A stretch of 64,000 nucleotides of DNA from Comamonadaceae bacterium ALPHA2B (GTDB lineage Bacteria; Pseudomonadota; Gammaproteobacteria; Burkholderiales; Burkholderiaceae_C): the NCBI GenBank assembly GCA_005503065.1, contig SCOE01000006.1, forward strand, positions 124,001-188,000. Reading direction: 5' to 3'. The notes under the pieces were generated by a model. That model was given only the letters and a program-made list of their open reading frames with translations. It made no database searches and had not been told where the DNA came from. This document shows, one piece after another, positions 26,080-34,244 of this stretch. A program made the translations under genes and the position numbers. Position 1 is the first letter of the stretch; the number at the start of each line of letters is the position of its first letter.

Positions 26080-26874
26080 TCAGGCGACCGGCGGAAAGCC
26101 GCGGTACGGGGGCGGTCGGCGCGCCAGCATGGCCTCGATGGCCTCGCGCGGCTCGGGTGCGGCGAAGGCGGCGGCCTGGCCCGCCGCCTCCATGCTGAAC
26201 AGGGTCTGCTGGTCCGCGTCGAGCGAGGCGTTGAGCGCCGCCTTGGTCAATGCCAGGGCCGTGGGCGCCGCCTGCGTGAGGCTGCGGGCAATGGCGGCGG
26301 CGCGGGCCTCCAGCGCCTCACTGGGATGCACTTCCATCGCGATGCCCAGGCGCTGTGCCTCGTGCCCATCGATGTCGCGGGTGGAGAAGATCAGCTCCTT
26401 GGCCCGCTGCACGCCCACCGCACGCGGCAGCAGGTACATCGCGCCCAGGTCGGGCACCAGCCCCAGGCGCAGGTAGGCCATGCAGAAGCGCGCACGCTCG
26501 GAGGCCAGCACGATGTCGGCCGTCAGGGCCAGCGCAAAGCCTGCGCCCACCGCGGGGCCGTCCACGGCGGCGATGACCGGCCGCCCCAGGTTGAGCATGT
26601 CCTGGATGAATCGCAGCCCCCCGCGTATGCGCTGCTGCCAGTAGGCCGGCCCAGCATCCAGGTGGGCCTTGAGCAGATGCAGGTTGCCGCCGGCACAGAA
26701 GGTGCCGGGCGTGGCGGTGAGCACCAGCACGCGGACGCCCGGGTCGTCGCGCACCTGTTCCAGCACGGCCATCAGGTCGGCGCGCAGCTCGGCGTCGAAG
26801 GGGTTGTGGATGGCGGGGCGCGACAGGCGGACCCAGCCGACCTGATCGCGGACCTCGAACTGCAGGGTGTCCAT
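26080..26874 (-). CDS. Enoyl-CoA hydratase/isomerase family protein, PaaG-like
   Basis: The 264-residue crotonase-fold protein has the oxyanion-hole segments GTFCAGGNL and GPAVGAGFALAL. Both glutamates of a classical hydratase are absent, while LGLVPDLGAMYLLP carries the Asp that acts as base in PaaG-type isomerases. A role in shifting a double bond, or another Asp-driven reaction, is therefore more likely than plain hydration. It follows the DUF35 gene after 11 bases and is the last gene of the operon that starts with thiolase-like pair 3. Confidence 0.87.
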   Translation of the reverse strand: MDTLQFEVRDQVGWVRLSRPAIHNPFDAELRADLMAVLEQVRDDPGVRVLVLTATPGTFCAGGNLHLLKAHLDAGPAYWQQRIRGGLRFIQDMLNLGRPVIAAVDGPAVGAGFALALTADIVLASERARFCMAYLRLGLVPDLGAMYLLPRAVGVQRAKELIFSTRDIDGHEAQRLGIAMEVHPSEALEARAAAIARSLTQAAPTALALTKAALNASLDADQQTLFSMEAAGQAAAFAAPEPREAIEAMLARRPPPYRGFPPVA

Positions 26875-26885
26875 GGCGGCGCCTC

Positions 26886-27284
26886 TCAGTCCGGCGTGAA
26901 CATGGGCACCAGCGTGCCGTCCTCGGCAGGCTTGAAGCACACGTGCACGCGCTGGCCGATGTGCAGCGAATCGAGGTCGCAGTCCACGATGTTGGTCAGC
27001 ATGGTGATGCCCTCGTCCAGTGCCACATAGGCAATGGCATAGGCAACCGGGCCCGCGCGGCGCGTCACGCTGACGCTGTAGATCGCGCCCTTGCCCGACA
27101 GGCTGCGCCATTCGGTGTCACCCTGGCAGAAGGGGCAGACCGGCCGGGGGTACCAGTGAGGCTTGTGGCAGCTCGTGCACTGGCGCGTCAGCAGCAGGTG
27201 GTCGGCGGTGCTGGCCCAGAAGCGCTCGGTGGCGGCGTCGTGGGGCAGCGTGGTGAGGGGGCGGTCGGTGGACGGAGTCGCCAT
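26886..27284 (-). CDS. DUF35 OB-fold/zinc-ribbon protein, partner of pair 3
   Basis: The 132-residue protein has two zinc-ribbon pairs (CTSC and CPFC, about residues 36-54) and an OB-fold part starting GAIYSVSVTRR. It lies four bases after the thiolase-like gene and before the isomerase-like gene, in one transcript. Its assumed role is to complete the active site or bind the CoA of the thiolase-fold partner. Confidence 0.85.
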   Translation of the reverse strand: MATPSTDRPLTTLPHDAATERFWASTADHLLLTRQCTSCHKPHWYPRPVCPFCQGDTEWRSLSGKGAIYSVSVTRRAGPVAYAIAYVALDEGITMLTNIVDCDLDSLHIGQRVHVCFKPAEDGTLVPMFTPD

Positions 27285-27288
27285 GATG

Positions 27289-28464
27289 TCATTCCCTTTC
27301 CATGATGAGCGTGGCGCTGCCGTGGCGCGAGCCGAGCAGCCCGCCGGTGCCCTGCGCCAGCGCCAGGCGGCAGTCGGGCACCTGCACCCGGGGATGGGCC
27401 TCGCCGCGCAACTGGCGCACCGCTTCGATCACCTTGGTGATGCCGCCCCGGTTGGCCGGGTGGTTGTTGCACAGTCCGCCGCCGTCGGTGTTGAAGGGCA
27501 GCCTGCCCACGCCGGAGATCAGGTTGCCGTCGGCCACGAAGCGGCCGCCCTGGCCTTTCGGACAGAAGCCCAGGTCCTCGAGCTGCATCAGCACCGTGAT
27601 GGTGAAGCTGTCGTAGATCGAGGCGTACTGGATGTCGGCCGGCTTCAAGCCCGCCTCGGCGAAGGCGGCGGGGCCTGAAACTGCGGCGCCCGACCAGGTG
27701 AGGTCCACCGCGCCGCCGAGCTGGCCCTTGATGGTCTCGCCGGCACCCAGGACGCGCACCACGGGCCGCTTCAGCCGGCGGGCGATCTCCGGCCGCACCA
27801 CCACCAATGCGCCGCCGCCGTCGCTCACCACGCAGCAGTCGAGCTTGTGCAGCGGGTCGGAGATCAGCGGCGACGCCAGCACTTCCTCCACCTTCACCGG
27901 CTCGCGCAGCATGGCATGCGGGTTGTGCTGGGCATGCTGTGAAGCGGCGACCTTGATCCAGGCCAGCTGCTCGCTGGTGGTGCCGTACTCGTGCATGTGG
28001 CGCGCGGCGGCCAGCGCGTACATGTTGACCGTCACGGGCGAATACGGCATCTCCCACGCCGCATCGGGAGTGGCGGCGGTCACCAGCCGAGCGCCCACGC
28101 CGACGCCGCTGCCGCCCTCGGTACGCGGCCGCCCGGCCAGGGTGATCAGGGCCACATCGCACTTGCCTGCTGCGATGGCCTGGGCGGCATGCGACACGTG
28201 GATCAGGTAGGCCGAGCCGCCGGTGTCCGTGTTGTCGATGTGGCGCAGGCGGGTCAGGCCCAGGTAGTCCGCCATGCTGTTCGCACCCAGCCCTGGCGCG
28301 TCGCCGGCGCAGAAGTAGCCGTCCACGTCCTGCAGCGTGAGGCCGGCATCGGCCAGCGCGCCGCGCGCGCATTCGGCGTGCAGCTGGGCCACGGTCTTGT
28401 CCGGCGCCTTGCGCGTCGGATGCTCGAAGGCCCCTGCGATGCAGGCCTTGCCTTTGATGGTCAT
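27289..28464 (-). CDS. Thiolase-like protein, SCP-x/Ltp type, without active-site cysteines (pair 3)
   Basis: The 391-residue protein has the SCP-x thiolase-like layout. At the nucleophile position it reads RHIDNTDTGGSAYL, without cysteine, and the C-terminal box reads LALAQGTGGLLGS, also without cysteine. YASIYDSFTITVLMQLEDLG and NTDGGGLCNNHPANRGG match the tyrosine- and histidine-containing blocks of the Ltp group. Together with its DUF35 partner this suggests a retro-aldolase or lyase rather than a thiolase. The promoter region carries an operator and diverges from the SDR operon. Confidence 0.83.
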   Translation of the reverse strand: MTIKGKACIAGAFEHPTRKAPDKTVAQLHAECARGALADAGLTLQDVDGYFCAGDAPGLGANSMADYLGLTRLRHIDNTDTGGSAYLIHVSHAAQAIAAGKCDVALITLAGRPRTEGGSGVGVGARLVTAATPDAAWEMPYSPVTVNMYALAAARHMHEYGTTSEQLAWIKVAASQHAQHNPHAMLREPVKVEEVLASPLISDPLHKLDCCVVSDGGGALVVVRPEIARRLKRPVVRVLGAGETIKGQLGGAVDLTWSGAAVSGPAAFAEAGLKPADIQYASIYDSFTITVLMQLEDLGFCPKGQGGRFVADGNLISGVGRLPFNTDGGGLCNNHPANRGGITKVIEAVRQLRGEAHPRVQVPDCRLALAQGTGGLLGSRHGSATLIMERE

Positions 28465-28506
28465 CGTTTCTCCTGTGAGCCTTTAGATAGTGCTCGCAAT
28501 CATAAT

Positions 28507-28521
28507 ATTGGTTCAACCATA
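28507..28521. promoter_or_regulatory. Operator site 9, for the leftward thiolase-like operon
   Basis: ATTGGTTCAACCATA contains TTGGT-TCA-ACCAT. On the (-) strand TATTAT (28507-28502) directly follows and may be the -10 of the leftward operon. Confidence 0.8.
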
Positions 28522-28575
28522 AACGCGAAAGACGCCGACGCGACAGCTGCACGGACCGTCCCCACGACGCGACCG

Positions 28576-28605
28576 TTGACGCCGGGATCGACCCGCAAAT
28601 AATAT
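28576..28605 (+). promoter_or_regulatory. Predicted promoter of the SDR operon
   Basis: TTGACG (28576-28581) is followed after 18 bases by TAATAT (28600-28605). The perfect operator lies immediately downstream, around the expected transcription start. Confidence 0.4.
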
Positions 28606-28619
28606 TGGTTCAACCAAAT
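28604..28619. promoter_or_regulatory. Operator site 10, for the rightward SDR operon
   Basis: ATTGGTTCAACCAAAT contains the perfect palindrome TTGGT-TCA-ACCAA. Its centre is about 97 bases from site 9, so each divergent promoter has its own copy. Confidence 0.85.
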
Positions 28620-28637
28620 AGAACGGAACGCCGACCT

Positions 28638-29411
28638 ATGAATCCTCTCGTCACTCTCCAGAACCGCACGGTGGTCGTCACCGGTGCCGGACAGGGCATC
28701 GGCAAGGCGCTGGCCGAGCTGGTCGTGCAGCTCGATGGGCGCGTGGTGGCCGTGGACATGAACGGCGACACCCTCCGGGCCGCCATGGCCGAGCTGCCCG
28801 CCGAACGGGTGATGACGGTGGTGGGCAGCGTCACCGACGCCGCGCTCGCCACCCGTGCCGTGGACGAGGCGGTGGAGCGCTTCGGCGCGCTGCACGGCCT
28901 GGTCAACAACGCCGGCATCACCCGCCCCGCCATGATCGAGAAGATGACTGACCAGCAATGGAAGGACGTGATCGACGTGCACCTCACCGGCAGTTTCTAC
29001 TGGCTGCAGGCCGTGGGCCGGCACATGGTGGCGCGGTCACGCGGCGGCGACACCAGCGGCGGATCGATCATCAACATCTCTTCCGATGCCGGCCGAAAGG
29101 GCTCGATCGGCCAGATCAACTATGCCGCCGCCAAGGCCGGCCTGCTGGGCATGACGATGACGGCCGCGCGGGAATGGGGCCGCTACAACGTCCGAACCAA
29201 CTCCATCTGCTTCGGCGTGGTGGAAACGCCCATGACCGAGGTGGTGCGCGGCGAGAAGTTCAAGGACGGCATGCTGGCGCAGATTCCCCTGGGCCGCTGG
29301 TCCACCGCCGAGGAGGCGGTGCGCATGCTGGCCTTCCTGCTGTCCGATGCGGGCAGCTACATGACCGGCCAGCACATCGGCGTCAACGGCGGCTTCCACA
29401 TCAGCCTCTGA
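28638..29411 (+). CDS. Short-chain dehydrogenase/reductase (FabG-like)
   Basis: The 257-residue classical SDR has the cofactor motif TGAGQGIG (near residue 15), NNAG, and the catalytic Ser (INISSDAG) and Tyr-Lys (NYAAAK). The end GQHIGVNGGFHISL is typical. It probably interconverts a hydroxyl and keto group of a pathway intermediate with NAD(P). It is the first gene of a (+) operon. The ATG at 28638 was chosen; the open frame further upstream runs through the operator. Confidence 0.9.
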   Translation: MNPLVTLQNRTVVVTGAGQGIGKALAELVVQLDGRVVAVDMNGDTLRAAMAELPAERVMTVVGSVTDAALATRAVDEAVERFGALHGLVNNAGITRPAMIEKMTDQQWKDVIDVHLTGSFYWLQAVGRHMVARSRGGDTSGGSIINISSDAGRKGSIGQINYAAAKAGLLGMTMTAAREWGRYNVRTNSICFGVVETPMTEVVRGEKFKDGMLAQIPLGRWSTAEEAVRMLAFLLSDAGSYMTGQHIGVNGGFHISL

Positions 29412-29543
29412 GCCGCGTCGACGTCGCGCGGCGTGCGGCCGGCCCATGGCGGCCGCCGGACGCGATCCTCCACAACCCGATCGGCCGGCCGGAGCCGGCC
29501 CGTTCCCAGCCCGCTGCCCACCGATCGAAGGCCAGGACATCCC

Positions 29544-30617
29544 ATGTACATGCCGCCCGACACCCGTCTGCGCCTCGACCCCAGTGACGAGTACACCCAC
29601 ACGCCCGAAGCCGCAGCCAACTACAACGAGAGCATGTATTTCAATGCCTTCGAGACGGCCGCCGGCATCGGCGCGTGGTTCCGGCTGGGCAACCGACCCA
29701 ACGAAGGCCATGCCGAGATGACCTGCTGCATCTACCTGCCCGACGGGCGGGTCGCCTTCATGTTCGGACGGCCGGCCATCGACAGCAACGACGCCATGGA
29801 TGCGGGCGGCATGCGCTTCGAGGTGATCGAGCCCTTCCGGCACCTGCGCTGCAGCTACGAAGGCGAACTGCTCGTCATGGACGATCCCTTGGCCATGGCC
29901 GATCCCAGCCGCGCCTTCAAGACCTATCCGAAGAAGCCCGGTGCCTTCGTGCTGGACTTCGAGGGCATCTCGCCCATGCACGGCGGCGAGATCGTCACGA
30001 TGGACGGCCGGCCCATCGAGATGGACCCGGAACTGTCGGTCTACCGCGGCCACACCGAGCAGAACCTGGCCGTCACGGGCCACATCACCGTGGATGGGCG
30101 GCGCTACGACTTCGTGCGCGGCACGGGCTATCGCGACAAGTCCTGGGGGCCGAGGCACTGGCACAGCTTCTTTTGGTACAAGTGGATCCCGGTCACCTTC
30201 GACCGCGACTTCGGTGTGCTGCTGTCGATCAAGGGCCGGCCCGAAGGTGGGCCGAACCGCATCAGCGGCAACGTGCTGCGCGATGGCGTCTACGAGCCGG
30301 TGATCGACGGCCGCATCCAGGCCGACTACGACGATGCGTGGTATCCGCGGGCGGTGACCGCCACCGTGACCACTGCCCAGGGTGTCTACTTGCTCGAGGG
30401 CCGGGTGCTGCGCACCGTGCCGCTGCGCCACAGGCGTCACGGCAGCAGCGACTGGCGCAGCTACACCCGGATCACGGAGAGCCTGACCGAGTGGCGATGC
30501 GGCACGCGCACGGTGCTGGGCATGACCGAGTTCTGCGACTTGATGGAGGACGGCGTGCCGGCCTCCGAGGCCGGTCGCGCAGTTGAGTCCGCAACGATGC
30601 CGAAGGTCGTCGGATGA
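29544..30617 (+). CDS. Uncharacterised protein, CrtC/AttH-like beta-barrel (DUF7064/DUF7065 type)
   Basis: The 357-residue protein has no signal peptide or membrane segment. Beta-rich sequence with many aromatic residues, and motifs such as GTGYRDKSWGPRHW followed by HSFFWYKW, recall the lipocalin-like CrtC/AttH hydratase group and the related DUF7064/DUF7065 proteins found in actinobacterial and proteobacterial catabolic clusters. CrtC adds water to isolated double bonds of carotenoids, so hydration of an isoprenoid double bond is a possibility only. It lies between the SDR and a hydratase-family gene, overlapping the latter by ATGA. Confidence 0.7.
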   Translation: MYMPPDTRLRLDPSDEYTHTPEAAANYNESMYFNAFETAAGIGAWFRLGNRPNEGHAEMTCCIYLPDGRVAFMFGRPAIDSNDAMDAGGMRFEVIEPFRHLRCSYEGELLVMDDPLAMADPSRAFKTYPKKPGAFVLDFEGISPMHGGEIVTMDGRPIEMDPELSVYRGHTEQNLAVTGHITVDGRRYDFVRGTGYRDKSWGPRHWHSFFWYKWIPVTFDRDFGVLLSIKGRPEGGPNRISGNVLRDGVYEPVIDGRIQADYDDAWYPRAVTATVTTAQGVYLLEGRVLRTVPLRHRRHGSSDWRSYTRITESLTEWRCGTRTVLGMTEFCDLMEDGVPASEAGRAVESATMPKVVG

Positions 30618-31429
30618 GCGGCCTGGACGGCCTGCATGTCGGCCGCGAGGCCGCCGTCGCCGTGCTCACCCTCGACCGGCCCGGCAGCCGCAATGCACTG
30701 TCCCCGGCCCTGGCAGAGGCGCTCACCGCCGCGCTGCGCGATGCGCAGCAGGACGAGGCGGTGCGCGCCATCGTGCTGGCCGGCGCTGGCGGCGACTTCT
30801 GCGCGGGTGGCGACCTCAAGGCCATGGCCGGGTCCGGCTCGCGCACGGCCGAGAAGCGCCTGGCCGGCATGCAGCGCTACCGCACGCTCACCGAGACCCT
30901 GCTCGGCCTGGACAAGCCGCTCGTCGCTGCGGTCGACGGCGTGGCCTTCGGCGCGGGGCTGAGCCTGGCCCTCGCGGCCGACATCGTGCTCGTCAGTCGC
31001 CGCGCGCGGCTGGCCATGGCCTTCCACCGCGTGGGCATGGTGCCGGACCTGGGCGCCTGGTACACGCTGCCGCGCGTGGTCGGCCTGCAGCGGGCCAAGG
31101 AGCTGGTCTTCTCGGCCCGCGAGTTCGGCGCCGACGAGGCGCGGCAGATGGGCCTGGCGCTGGAAGTGCTCGCCGCCCCCGAGTTGCTGCCGCGCGCCCT
31201 GGCCATCGCGCACAGCTTCGGCGGTGCGTCGCCCGTGGCGGTGCGGTTGAGCAAGCGGGCGCTGCAGGCCTCGCTGCAGAGCGGACTCGGCACCATGCTC
31301 GACCTGGAGATGCTCTCCAGTCCCGTGGCCGCCACCAGCGACTACGTGGCCGAGGCGGTGCGCCGCTTCGCCGACAAGGAGCCGGCCCAGTTCCAGTGGC
31401 CGGCACCCCCTTCCTCCCACGACGCCTGA
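30614..31429 (+). CDS. Enoyl-CoA hydratase/isomerase family protein, PaaG-like
   Basis: The 271-residue crotonase-fold protein carries GDFCAGGDLKAM and GVAFGAGLSLALAAD. The two glutamates of classical hydratases are replaced, and VGMVPDLGAWYTLP holds the Asp of PaaG-type isomerases. It resembles the protein of 26080-26874 in this region, so the island has two such enzymes in different operons. It overlaps the upstream gene by four bases (ATGA). Confidence 0.88.
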   Translation: MSGLDGLHVGREAAVAVLTLDRPGSRNALSPALAEALTAALRDAQQDEAVRAIVLAGAGGDFCAGGDLKAMAGSGSRTAEKRLAGMQRYRTLTETLLGLDKPLVAAVDGVAFGAGLSLALAADIVLVSRRARLAMAFHRVGMVPDLGAWYTLPRVVGLQRAKELVFSAREFGADEARQMGLALEVLAAPELLPRALAIAHSFGGASPVAVRLSKRALQASLQSGLGTMLDLEMLSSPVAATSDYVAEAVRRFADKEPAQFQWPAPPSSHDA

Positions 31430-31444
31430 AGCGGCGCACCTTCC

Positions 31445-32317
31445 ATGATCGATCCCGACAAGACCCGTGCCTGGCACTCCGGCGACGTGCGCCAGCACTA
31501 CACCAACAAGGACTGCATCCTCTACGCCCTCGGTCTCGGCGCAGGTTCCGACCCGCTCGATCCGCAGCAGCTGCGATTCGTCTACGAGAAGGAACTGGCC
31601 GCGCTGCCCACCATGGCGGCGGTGCTGGCCTCGCCGGGTTCGTGGATGCGCGAGCGCGTCGAACTGGGCATCGACTTCCTGAAGCTGGTGCACGGCGAGC
31701 AGGCCGTCACGCTGCATGCGCCGCTGCCCCCGGCGGCCGCGCTGATCGGCCGCAGCCGTGTCACCCGCCTGGTCGACAAGGGGGAGGGCAAGGGCGCCGT
31801 GATGCATGTCGAGAAGGTGCTGGTCGACGAGACCACCGGCGAGCGGCTGGCCACCTGCGAGCAGGTGCTGTTCCTGCGCGGCAACGGGGGCTTTCCGGCG
31901 GGCACGGCCAGCGACGCGCCGGCACCCGCACCGGCCGCCGTGCCCGACACGGGGCCCGACCTCAGCGTGGAGCTGGCGACGCGGCCCGATGCGGCCGTGC
32001 TCTATCGCCTGTCCGGCGACCTGAATCCGCTGCACATCGACCCCGGTGTCGCCACGCGCTCGGGCTTTCCGCGGCCCATCCTGCACGGCCTGGCGACCTG
32101 GGGCATGGCCGGCCTCGCCGCCGTGCAGCACTTCTGCGACGGCAATCCGGCGCGGCTCACGAGCCTGCGGGCGAGACTGTCCTCGCCTGTGTTTCCGGGC
32201 GAGACGCTGGTCTTCGACTTCTGGGACCTGGGCGCAGGCGAACTGGCCTTGCGCGCCCGCGTGCCGGCGCGCGAGGTCGTGGTGCTGAACCACGGGCGCG
32301 CCACCGTCCGGCCATGA
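31445..32317 (+). CDS. Double-hotdog MaoC-type enoyl-CoA hydratase 2
   Basis: The 290-residue protein has two hotdog halves. The C-terminal half carries the full hydratase 2 motif YRLSGDLNPLHIDPGVA with catalytic Asp and His (about residues 190-206), followed by GFPRPILHGLATWG. The N-terminal half is the non-catalytic substrate-accommodating part. Such proteins, like the hydratase 2 domain of the peroxisomal multifunctional enzyme, accept bulky or 2-methyl-branched enoyl-CoAs, which fits the racemase also found here. It shares an ATGA overlap with the downstream oxidoreductase. Confidence 0.9.
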   Translation: MIDPDKTRAWHSGDVRQHYTNKDCILYALGLGAGSDPLDPQQLRFVYEKELAALPTMAAVLASPGSWMRERVELGIDFLKLVHGEQAVTLHAPLPPAAALIGRSRVTRLVDKGEGKGAVMHVEKVLVDETTGERLATCEQVLFLRGNGGFPAGTASDAPAPAPAAVPDTGPDLSVELATRPDAAVLYRLSGDLNPLHIDPGVATRSGFPRPILHGLATWGMAGLAAVQHFCDGNPARLTSLRARLSSPVFPGETLVFDFWDLGAGELALRARVPAREVVVLNHGRATVRP

Positions 32318-33372
32318 GCGCTCGCACCGTGGGCGAGGTCGAGCGCGATGCGGTGACGCGCGGCGCGTCCGCGCCCCTGCCTGCCACCATGCGTGCCTGG
32401 CGCGTGGAGGCCTTGAGCGAGGCCGGCACGATGCAGCGGCGCGACATCCCGCTGCCGCAGGCAGGTGCCGGCAGCTACCTGGTCCGCGTCGAGGCTGCAG
32501 GCCTGGCCTTCGGCGACACGCTGCTGGTGCGTGGGCGCTACCAGATCCAACCTGCGCTGCCCTTCACGCCCGGCTCGGAGATCGTGGGCACCATCGTGGG
32601 CGGCGAGGGCCCGCTTCGGGTGGGCACGCGCATCGCCTCCTCCTGCCAGCAGGGCGGCTTTGCCGACTACGCGCTCGCGCCGCAGGCCGCGGTCTGGCCC
32701 ATCGGCGATGCGCTGGCGGCGGGTGCAGCCCTGGCGTTGCGCAGCAATTTCCCCACATCGCTCTACGCCTTGCGCCATGCGGGCCGGCTGCAGCCGGGCG
32801 AGACGCTGCTGGTGCATGCCGGTGCCGGTGGCGTGGGCAGCGCGGCGGTGAGCCTGGGCAAGCGCATGGGCGCGCGCGTGATTGCCACCGCCGGTGGCGC
32901 GGCCAAGCTGCAGGCCTGCCGCGAGGCCGGCGCCGATCTGGCGCTCGATGCGGGCGGGGACTGGCTGGCCGCCGTGCGCGACCAAGTGCCCGGCGGCGTC
33001 GACGTGGTCTACGACCCCGTGGGAGGCGAGACCGGCGTGCAGAGCCTGCGCTGCCTGGCCCATGGCGCGCGTTACCTGGTGATCGGCTTTGCCGGCGGCA
33101 GCCTCACCACGCTGCCTGCCAACCGCCTGCTGTTGAACAACGCCAGCGCCGTGGGGGTGCTGTGGGGCGAGGTGCGCCGGCGCGACCCGCAACTGGCGGC
33201 CACGCTCACGCGGGAGGTCTACGACTGGCATGCCGAAGGCCGCCTGGCCCTGCTGCCTGGGCGCGGCTGGGATTTCGAGCAGGCACCGCAGGCGTTGGCG
33301 GCACTCGCCGGCCGGGCCAGCGTCGGCAAGCAGTGGCTCACGCTGGCGCATCAGGGAACGCTGCATGAATGA
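32314..33372 (+). CDS. Zinc-free quinone oxidoreductase-like MDR protein
   Basis: From the ATG in the overlap the protein has 352 residues. It has the MDR N-terminal domain (PFTPGSEIVGTIVGG) and the nucleotide-binding motif HAGAGGVGSAAVSLGK. No zinc-ligand cysteines are present at the usual places. It likely reduces an enone or quinone-type double bond with NADPH. The reading frame is open for nearly 580 codons before this ATG, but that stretch is antisense-like noise across the two upstream genes. Confidence 0.87.
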   Translation: MSARTVGEVERDAVTRGASAPLPATMRAWRVEALSEAGTMQRRDIPLPQAGAGSYLVRVEAAGLAFGDTLLVRGRYQIQPALPFTPGSEIVGTIVGGEGPLRVGTRIASSCQQGGFADYALAPQAAVWPIGDALAAGAALALRSNFPTSLYALRHAGRLQPGETLLVHAGAGGVGSAAVSLGKRMGARVIATAGGAAKLQACREAGADLALDAGGDWLAAVRDQVPGGVDVVYDPVGGETGVQSLRCLAHGARYLVIGFAGGSLTTLPANRLLLNNASAVGVLWGEVRRRDPQLAATLTREVYDWHAEGRLALLPGRGWDFEQAPQALAALAGRASVGKQWLTLAHQGTLHE

Positions 33373-33450
33373 GGCAGCCGGGATCCGGCCCGGGACGCCG
33401 TCCCGTCCGAAAGAACACGCGGCGCCCCGGACCGCCGCGCAGGTGTGCCG

Positions 33451-34182
33451 ATGAGCACCGCGATCCCGCTCGTGCTGCGCGCCGACGCCGACGGCGTCTG
33501 CACGCTGACGCTGAACCGGCCCGACAAGCGCAATGCCGTCAACCCGCCGCTGTTCGAGGCGCTGCGCGCCCATCTCGACGAGCTGGCCGCGCAAGGCGGC
33601 GATCTGGGCGTGGTCGTGCTGCGCGGCGCCGGTTCGAGCTTCTGCGCCGGCCATGACCTGAGCGAGATCGGTGCCATGGACCTGGCCTGGCTGCGCCACG
33701 AATCCCGCACGCTGGAGATGTTCTCGCAGCTGCCGCAGATCGTCGTCGCGGCCGTGCACGGGGCCTGCATCACCGGCGGGCTGGAGCTGGCACTGGCGGC
33801 GGACTGGATCGTGGCGGCCGAATCGGCGCGCTTTGCCGACACCCACGGCCGCCACGGTCTGGTGCCGATGTGGGGCATGAGCCAGCGCCTGCCCCGGCGC
33901 GTGGGCACGGCCCGTGCGCTGGAGCTGATGGCCACGGCTCGCCGCGTCGACGGCTGCGAGGCCGAGCGCATCGGCCTGGCCAACACCTGCTTTCCCGACG
34001 CCGACTTCGATGCCGGCGTGGCGGAGCTGGCCCGTGCCATCCTGGCGAATTCGCGCCACAGCAATGCGGCCAACAAGCGGCTGGTCTATGAGACCGATGG
34101 TCTCAGCCTGGTCCAGGGCATGGCGCACGAGCAGTTCCGCTCGCCGGGCTCGCGCAAGCGTCAGCCGCCGCCCGCTCCCTGA
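33451..34182 (+). CDS. Enoyl-CoA hydratase/isomerase family protein
   Basis: The 243-residue crotonase-fold protein has SSFCAGHDLSEIG and the GGLELALAADW segment that keeps the first hydratase glutamate. The second glutamate block reads DTHGRHGLVPMWG and lacks both Glu and the PaaG-type Asp. Known relatives with this pattern include isomerases and hydrolases, so the reaction is open. It ends the SDR operon, 78 bases after the quinone oxidoreductase. The ATG at 33451 was preferred over a GTG two codons earlier. Confidence 0.85.
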   Translation: MSTAIPLVLRADADGVCTLTLNRPDKRNAVNPPLFEALRAHLDELAAQGGDLGVVVLRGAGSSFCAGHDLSEIGAMDLAWLRHESRTLEMFSQLPQIVVAAVHGACITGGLELALAADWIVAAESARFADTHGRHGLVPMWGMSQRLPRRVGTARALELMATARRVDGCEAERIGLANTCFPDADFDAGVAELARAILANSRHSNAANKRLVYETDGLSLVQGMAHEQFRSPGSRKRQPPPAP

Positions 34183-34244
34183 GCCGCGCAGCGGGCCGTC
34201 CTCCGGGGGCGGCCGGCCGGGGCGGCGCCGGGCGCTGCCATCTC

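Noticed and set aside
30583-33372. A single open frame of 929 codons on the (+) strand
   Set aside because: Only the last 352 codons code for a recognisable protein (the quinone oxidoreductase). The rest is Arg/Ala/Gly-rich and overlaps two well-supported genes in another frame, as expected at high GC.
34183-34244. GC-rich inverted repeats between convergent genes as a terminator
   Set aside because: There is no T-run on either strand, and GC-rich repeats are common by chance here.
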